A DNA stretch of 64,000 nucleotides from Hofstenia miamia (lineage: Eukaryota > Xenacoelomorpha > Acoela), in NCBI GenBank assembly GCA_004352715.1, contig SCFE01000081.1, forward strand, positions 357,358 through 421,357. The letters run 5' to 3'. The position numbers and the translations under genes were made by a program. The notes under the pieces were generated by a model. It was not told where the DNA came from. It searched no databases and worked only from the letters and a program-made list of their open reading frames with translations. This document shows positions 59,337 to 64,000 of this stretch, piece by piece. Each line of letters opens with the position of its first letter. The first letter of the stretch is position 1.

Positions 59337-59809
59337 GTAAGTCGTTGCTTCATATTATTGGCGAGATGTTGTTAATGTATTCAATATATGATCTTAAATG
59401 CATTTTAATTAAATGTTTACAAAAAAGGCATTATGGAATGAAATACTTTCTCAATTACTTCAAATTTAATAGTCATATTAGGTTCTATACTTTCACAACA
59501 ATGATTTATTCCTTTATTCTTGAAAAAAATGCATTTTCATGAGCTGGAAGTAGAGCTAAGAATTTCGGTTTTGTGTAGGTACAAAATTTGTTGGAGCGAA
59601 TTGGTGTTTCAAATTTACCTGAAAAATTCAAGTCTTGAAATTTGACAAAAGTATAACCAAGTTTGTTTAGTTTCTAATTTTTCTGGATTCAAATTATTTG
59701 TAGGATGAAAATTTGGATCATTGTAAAATTCAAATACTGGAATGGTGGTTATTCCACTATCCTGTCGGATCTAACCTCTAAGTTTGTACGGCCGGTGTAA
59801 TTGCTAGAG

Positions 59810-59838
59810 CCTCTGGTGACCTCTATCACTCAGAGTGC
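59810..59838. repeat. Degraded copy of the 45-kb repeat
   Basis: CCTCTGGTGACCTCTATCAC and the next 9 bases match 45406-45434 at about 24 of 29 positions. A GGCCGG motif lies about 20 bp upstream in both. Confidence 0.55.
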
Positions 59839-60291
59839 GTTAGTAAAATATTATTTTTGGACTTTACGTGAGTCTAATATATGTCTTTGTGGAAATTTGA
59901 AATTGCGAATGCAATGTGGGACGTGATGGAAAATTTCGACCATATCTGCTATAATGATCGGTTTACAATATGTACCAAAGAAAATAATTATAATTTGAAT
60001 AGTTTTTTATTGCATGAAATTCGAGTAAATTTTTGAATATAAAGGATCTTTTAATGTAATGTTGCATAATGTTGAATGCATCAATGTATTTGTCACAAGT
60101 AGACCAAAGCAACTTGATAAGGTAATGAATGTTAATGGTGTGATATTCGTTCTCACATTGTTAACCTTAAGGTCTAGTAATTGCTGAAAATACTAATTTT
60201 GTAACCATAGTTTAGCAAAGATATTAGGCAGCCATACTTTTTCTTTGGCTTGGTTGACATGCTGGAGGTAATGAGGCGTAAATTGTTTTAG

Positions 60292-60496
60292 ACGCTGTGA
60301 TTGTACATGGCGCTGAGTCTGTGATATGGCTTTTCACAAATCACCACAACCTTCACCTGTTTCTCAACCACCGAGTCCAGCGCAGCTACGTGCCGTGGCC
60401 ACTGTTACACCTTTTAGATTAGATAATTCTGTCTCAATGCCATCGCCAACCGTCTCCATGCCTAATACCTCAGTAGCACCAATCACAATGTTCAAG
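60292..60496 (+). CDS. Putative first coding exon, Ser/Pro-rich N-terminus
   Basis: The acceptor AAATTGTTTTAG ends at 60291, and a donor AAG|GTACAT starts at 60497. The ATG at 60326 begins MAFHKSPQPSPVSQPPSPAQ and continues Ser/Thr/Pro-rich for 57 codons in phase 0 to the donor. The composition fits the disordered N-terminus of a nuclear or signalling protein. An in-frame TGA upstream supports this start. An upstream ATG (60308) encodes only MALSL and its stop lies next to the main ATG, a possible upstream reading frame affecting translation. No family recognised. Confidence 0.5.
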
Positions 60497-60499
60497 GTA

Positions 60500-62090
60500 C
60501 ATTTATTTTACCAACACTAAGTTATCATTTTGTCATTGTATTTTCAAATTTATAGATAATATAGGTGTGGTATATATTGCAAGGTTAGCCGAATTGTGTT
60601 CACCGAAAGTTATACCCCTAGCCATTCAATATTTATCATACTGAATTTTTTTCCTTTCTATCATGATTTCCGGCTCTATTTACCAAATTAATGGTAGTTT
60701 TTTGACAATTGTTAAAATAAAGAGTCCGTCAATAGATCACGATCAGGGATTGGTTCTTTGTGGCCATAAGGAGGCAGCATATCATGGAAATAATAATTTC
60801 TCATCAAACTACAAAAACTATGCTAGGTTATAAAATTGTTATTCATTTTCTTAAATATATTTATAAAATCGTTTTTCATTTTCTTAAATATATTTATAGG
60901 CTTCATTGGAATAAATGCATGCTTTTATTTGAAAGAAAACATTTGATATTAGATTATACTGTTTCTAAGAAACTGAAAAATATTTAATTTATTGGGTAGG
61001 GGCACCGTGTACATGTTTTAGACGATTTAATGAAATCTGATGTAATTAGAATTTAGTATTGTTAACTAATTTTTGAATTACTACAACTACTAGACTGAAC
61101 ATAATAACTGTTTAATTGAATGTGTTAGGCCTGATTCTAAACATATTAAAAGCATTTTAACTTAACATTATGTTTATAAAGACGCAACTAGCTTCTTTCT
61201 ATGTATACCACTTATCTAAGAAAGTAAAGTTCACGATGTCTTTTTCCGCCTGTATTTAAATGTGATAATTAGAGATGTTTGTGACACTGCCATTTACGAT
61301 TAAAATTGATTGAAATTTGGCATTAAAAAATAATCTATTTCAACATTATATTTCTAATGCTAGAATCGATGCAATATTTACATTCAGAAATTGTACGTAA
61401 TGACAACTTGAAATAATTGCTAGAGGTTAGATAATTATATGTGAAGATTTAAAATCCAAAATTTTAAGGATTTAATTGTGATAATTGAATAAATATATAT
61501 TTCCATCCATCTGGTGGAACTATTTAAAGCATCGTTAAGATTTTTAAAAGTAGTCATATAGCCAAAAGCCGGTTGCGACAGTGATGAGTCATTAACATAT
61601 GCCCTCTCTTGTTTAATTTGAGTGCGGCTAAACTATTTCTTCTATATGCGCTTATAAATTATGAAAGCAATAGTGCTTACCAATAGCATAGAATACATTC
61701 CATCCACTAATCTATTTCAAATATTTAGTTTACCTGATTATTCCTGAGAATCCTGCGCTACTGAAATATGCATTAATTAACAAAATCATTATCCTATGTG
61801 ACATAGGCTATGTCCATGTTTGTTTAAGCTAGAATACAAGATAACTAATCTTACCTCAACCATTTAGATAGCTTTTTCGTCTGTAGTAAGTGTTTACTTC
61901 AGGTCTGTGCATAGATAAGTTTGGATTCGAATAAACATCTTAGCTCTTTATGTATTTGTTAGTATTTTTAAAAGTACAACTTTAAGTCAAAGACATTTTT
62001 GCTTGAAAGCTAAAGCCTTATCGTTTGTCAGTGCACGTAAGTCAAAATAGTCAAAATAAAAAGTCCCTCGATTTGTCTTACTTAAGAGAA
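60500..62090. other. No supported gene
   Basis: AT-rich. Contains a 33-bp tandem duplication at 60831-60896. The next exon of the 60.3-kb gene was not found. Confidence 0.4.
60831..60896. repeat. 33-bp tandem duplication
   Basis: Two units of TAAAAT(T/C)GTT(A/T)TTCATTTTCTTAAATATATTTA-type sequence in direct tandem. Confidence 0.85.
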
Positions 62091-62098
62091 TAAATATT

Positions 62099-62286
62099 CT
62101 ATTTTCTATAAGTCAAAGCAAAAGCATTTTCGTGTGTCAGCTGTTTAATATAAATAGATATCCTCAATTTTTGAAAGACTCTATTTTTGGGCATAATAAG
62201 CATGTGATATAAAAATAGAATTTTTAGATAATTATAATGTAGTCGCAACGTTTGTAGTACCCAGTTCTTAGTATTAAGGCAACCAT
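62099..62286 (-). CDS. Putative exon, 62-codon frame
   Basis: The acceptor TTTTGATAGCAG ends at 62287. The frame reads GCLNTKNWVLQTLRLHYNYL and continues to TAG, with a basic C-terminus. A GT after AACTGG could be an early donor. No AATAAA seen. No family recognised. Confidence 0.3.
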
Positions 62287-62694
62287 CTGCTATCAAAATA
62301 TGTTTAACTTTCGAGAGTGTTGCCTAATATTCATTAAAACAGTAGACTCACGATTATTTGAACACTTTAGGCGGTCGTTTTTCAAATTTCTTTCACACAA
62401 TTGATTTATTCAGATTATTTAATTAATTATAACAATTTCCAAAATATGGCATGTGAGGCATATGATATAATACAATACAGTTAATAATATAGCACAGCAA
62501 CTAGTGTCAATTTATATAATTGGATTTTAAATTATATAATTTAAAGTTATGTGAAAAAATACATTTTTGAAAAAATTCATATTTCTCATATGCTTTCGTA
62601 TGATCGAGTGTAGTTTCTGTTTCCTGGAATGATAAGATACTCTTAAAACCAACAGTAGAAGATATCATGAATTTAGATTTTTATATGCAGTAGT

Positions 62695-62973
62695 CAGGCC
62701 CGTGGTTCACATTTTCAAGTTAGGGGGCCATTGCCAAGCAATAATAATATAATAGTTTTACACATATTAAATAGTTTCGCACTTTTTCATTGAATTTTTA
62801 AATAGAACGGCATTAGTATTTTATATATTTTAACTAAAATATATTCACTAACTTAGTTACAAAATACGGGAATTAATATTATAGAGTTTTTATCCTGGAT
62901 GCAAAGAGGAAGGGGGCCAAGTGGCCCAACAGGGAGGGTCATGCCCCCTGGCCCTCTCCTAGCCACGGCTCTG
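62695..62973. mobile_element. hAT MITE with exact 8-bp target duplication
   Basis: 279 bp bounded by CAGGCCCGTGG and, inverted, CAGAGCCGTGG (9 of 11 positions). Both are followed by runs containing AGGGGG or GGGCC. GCAGTAGT is present directly before (62687-62694) and directly after (62974-62981), the 8-bp target duplication typical of hAT elements. No coding capacity. The unmutated duplication argues for a fairly recent insertion. Confidence 0.93.
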
Positions 62974-63159
62974 GCAGTAGTAGCGAACTCATATGTTTAT
63001 ACTAGGGCTAGTAACGATTATTTTATTTTTAATAGACTAAAGGGTTATTAATTGTTAACTTTTAGTTTAATTTAAACTTCCACACTAATACTTATTGATA
63101 AATTCAGTAAAAGGAAAAAATGGAACAGGAGTTTTCTTTTTCAAATATTGTCAGATAAC

Positions 63160-63286
63160 CAGGGCTGTAGTCGAGGGTATACGCAAGTATCGCCGTATAC
63201 CTTCCACTTAAAATGATCTACTAGCGTATATCCGCAGAAAAGTATAACGGTTATATGAATATACGCGGGTATACTCTACCGCAATT
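63160..63286. repeat. GTATAC-rich element
   Basis: Starts CAGGGCTGTAGTCGAGGGTA and ends with GGGTATACTCTACCGCAATTG. GTATAC or near copies recur at least five times in about 110 bp. The CAGGGCTGTAG start resembles a hAT-type end, but no target duplication was found. Confidence 0.5.
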
Positions 63287-63699
63287 GATATTGATTCGAT
63301 TGCACTCTGAAAATTTAGTGGATTATTCGTTGAAGTAGTTATAATTTGTTATTATAGGCCATTTATAAAGAAATATATTTCACATTTTAAATGCTGATAC
63401 AGTATCACAGTACTGTGTAACTATTATTTTGACAAAAAGGTTTATGCAGTACTGGAGTTCAGCTGTATTAAATTAAATAATGCGTCATGTATGTATAATT
63501 TTAAATACGTCTCGTTGAATTGGATGCAATGTGAACACAAAATTCAGTGCATTGTAGATGTAAATGCAAACAAATTGAAGAAAATGAAAAAAACTGGAAA
63601 AGTTCTTGGAACATTCTTACATTTTTCTTGAAAACAACTTGCGAACACGTGGCAAAAAATTTCTTAGAAATGGTTAGAATCTTAATTATAATATGTCCA

Positions 63700-63905
63700 A
63701 GATTTCACAGGATTCACAAGAAATTTCGAGATTACCCAGTAAACTCAAACTTGGCAAACTTGGAAGGTACTTACAAATATTTCATTAAAACTTGCAAAGT
63801 ACTTTGCAAATACTTTGCAAGTTTGACAAGTATCTGCAAGTCTTGCAAGTAATATTTGCGAAACTTTCCAAGTTTTGCAAGTAATATGTGCAAAACTTGC
63901 AATGT
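63700..63905. repeat. TTGCAA-rich cryptic repeat
   Basis: Many CTTGCAA/TTGCAAG words in both orientations, including a perfect 18-bp palindrome TTGCAAAGTACTTTGCAA (63792-63809). An open frame through it is probably a by-product of the repeat. Confidence 0.7.
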
Positions 63906-64000
63906 TCTGCGATTATTTATTAAATTAACCAGACATTAATATATTAAAATAAAATATAAAAATTCTCTGAAAACTCTGAAAATTAAATATTCTCTAGATA

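Noticed and set aside
1-64000. CRISPR arrays, operons, rRNA or tRNA genes
   Set aside because: No regularly spaced repeats, no dense gene clusters and no recognisable structural RNA sequence; the window is eukaryotic.

Overview
This is a eukaryotic, almost certainly invertebrate metazoan, genomic window. It is strongly AT-rich and has long stretches without open frames. Candidate exons are short and bounded by GT/AG. There are many (TA)n microsatellites and several superfamilies of decayed transposable elements. Five runs of N and four single N bases mark it as a draft assembly. Nothing looks bacterial or viral: there are no operons and no dense long open frames. The species cannot be fixed from the sequence alone.

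Layout. 1-8 kb is mostly intergenic, with two weak candidate exons. 8.1-10.6 kb holds pieces of a CR1/Jockey-like LINE: a reverse transcriptase scrap, then an ORF1 esterase tail followed by an ORF2 endonuclease. 10.87-11.37 kb holds the best host gene call, the first two exons of a rhodopsin-like GPCR covering TM1 and TM2. 12.7-17.3 kb is transposon-rich, with a mariner-type relic with terminal repeats, a hAT transposase with one stop and one frameshift, and a second hAT relic. A 187-codon host-like exon (13.4-14.0 kb) and a terminal exon with a poly(A) signal (16.3 kb) lie among them. 22.3-23.8 kb has inverted repeats and a telomere-like hairpin. 28.2-30.3 kb carries two broken Penelope-like GIY-YIG fragments around short host-like exons.

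29-44 kb contains a series of minus-strand candidate exons with good splice acceptors, a 0.43 kb tandem duplication, assembly gaps and a hAT-type element. 44.2-47.2 kb has a plus-strand terminal exon, an unusually GC-rich repeat block and a clean piggyBac-type non-autonomous element. 51-60.5 kb has several plus-strand candidate exons, a 1 kb duplication that may be an assembly artefact, and a MITE. 62.7-63.0 kb is a textbook hAT MITE with an exact 8-bp target duplication.

How it works together: no operon or multi-gene system is visible. The transposon calls rest on recognised protein motifs or terminal repeats and are the most secure. Apart from the GPCR, the host exons are called from open frames plus splice or poly(A) signals; no protein family could be named, and their confidence is correspondingly low. 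I did not find a convincing new biological system. The items most worth checking are the piggyBac-type element with internal palindromes, the GPCR fragment, and the minus-strand exon series at 29-38 kb.
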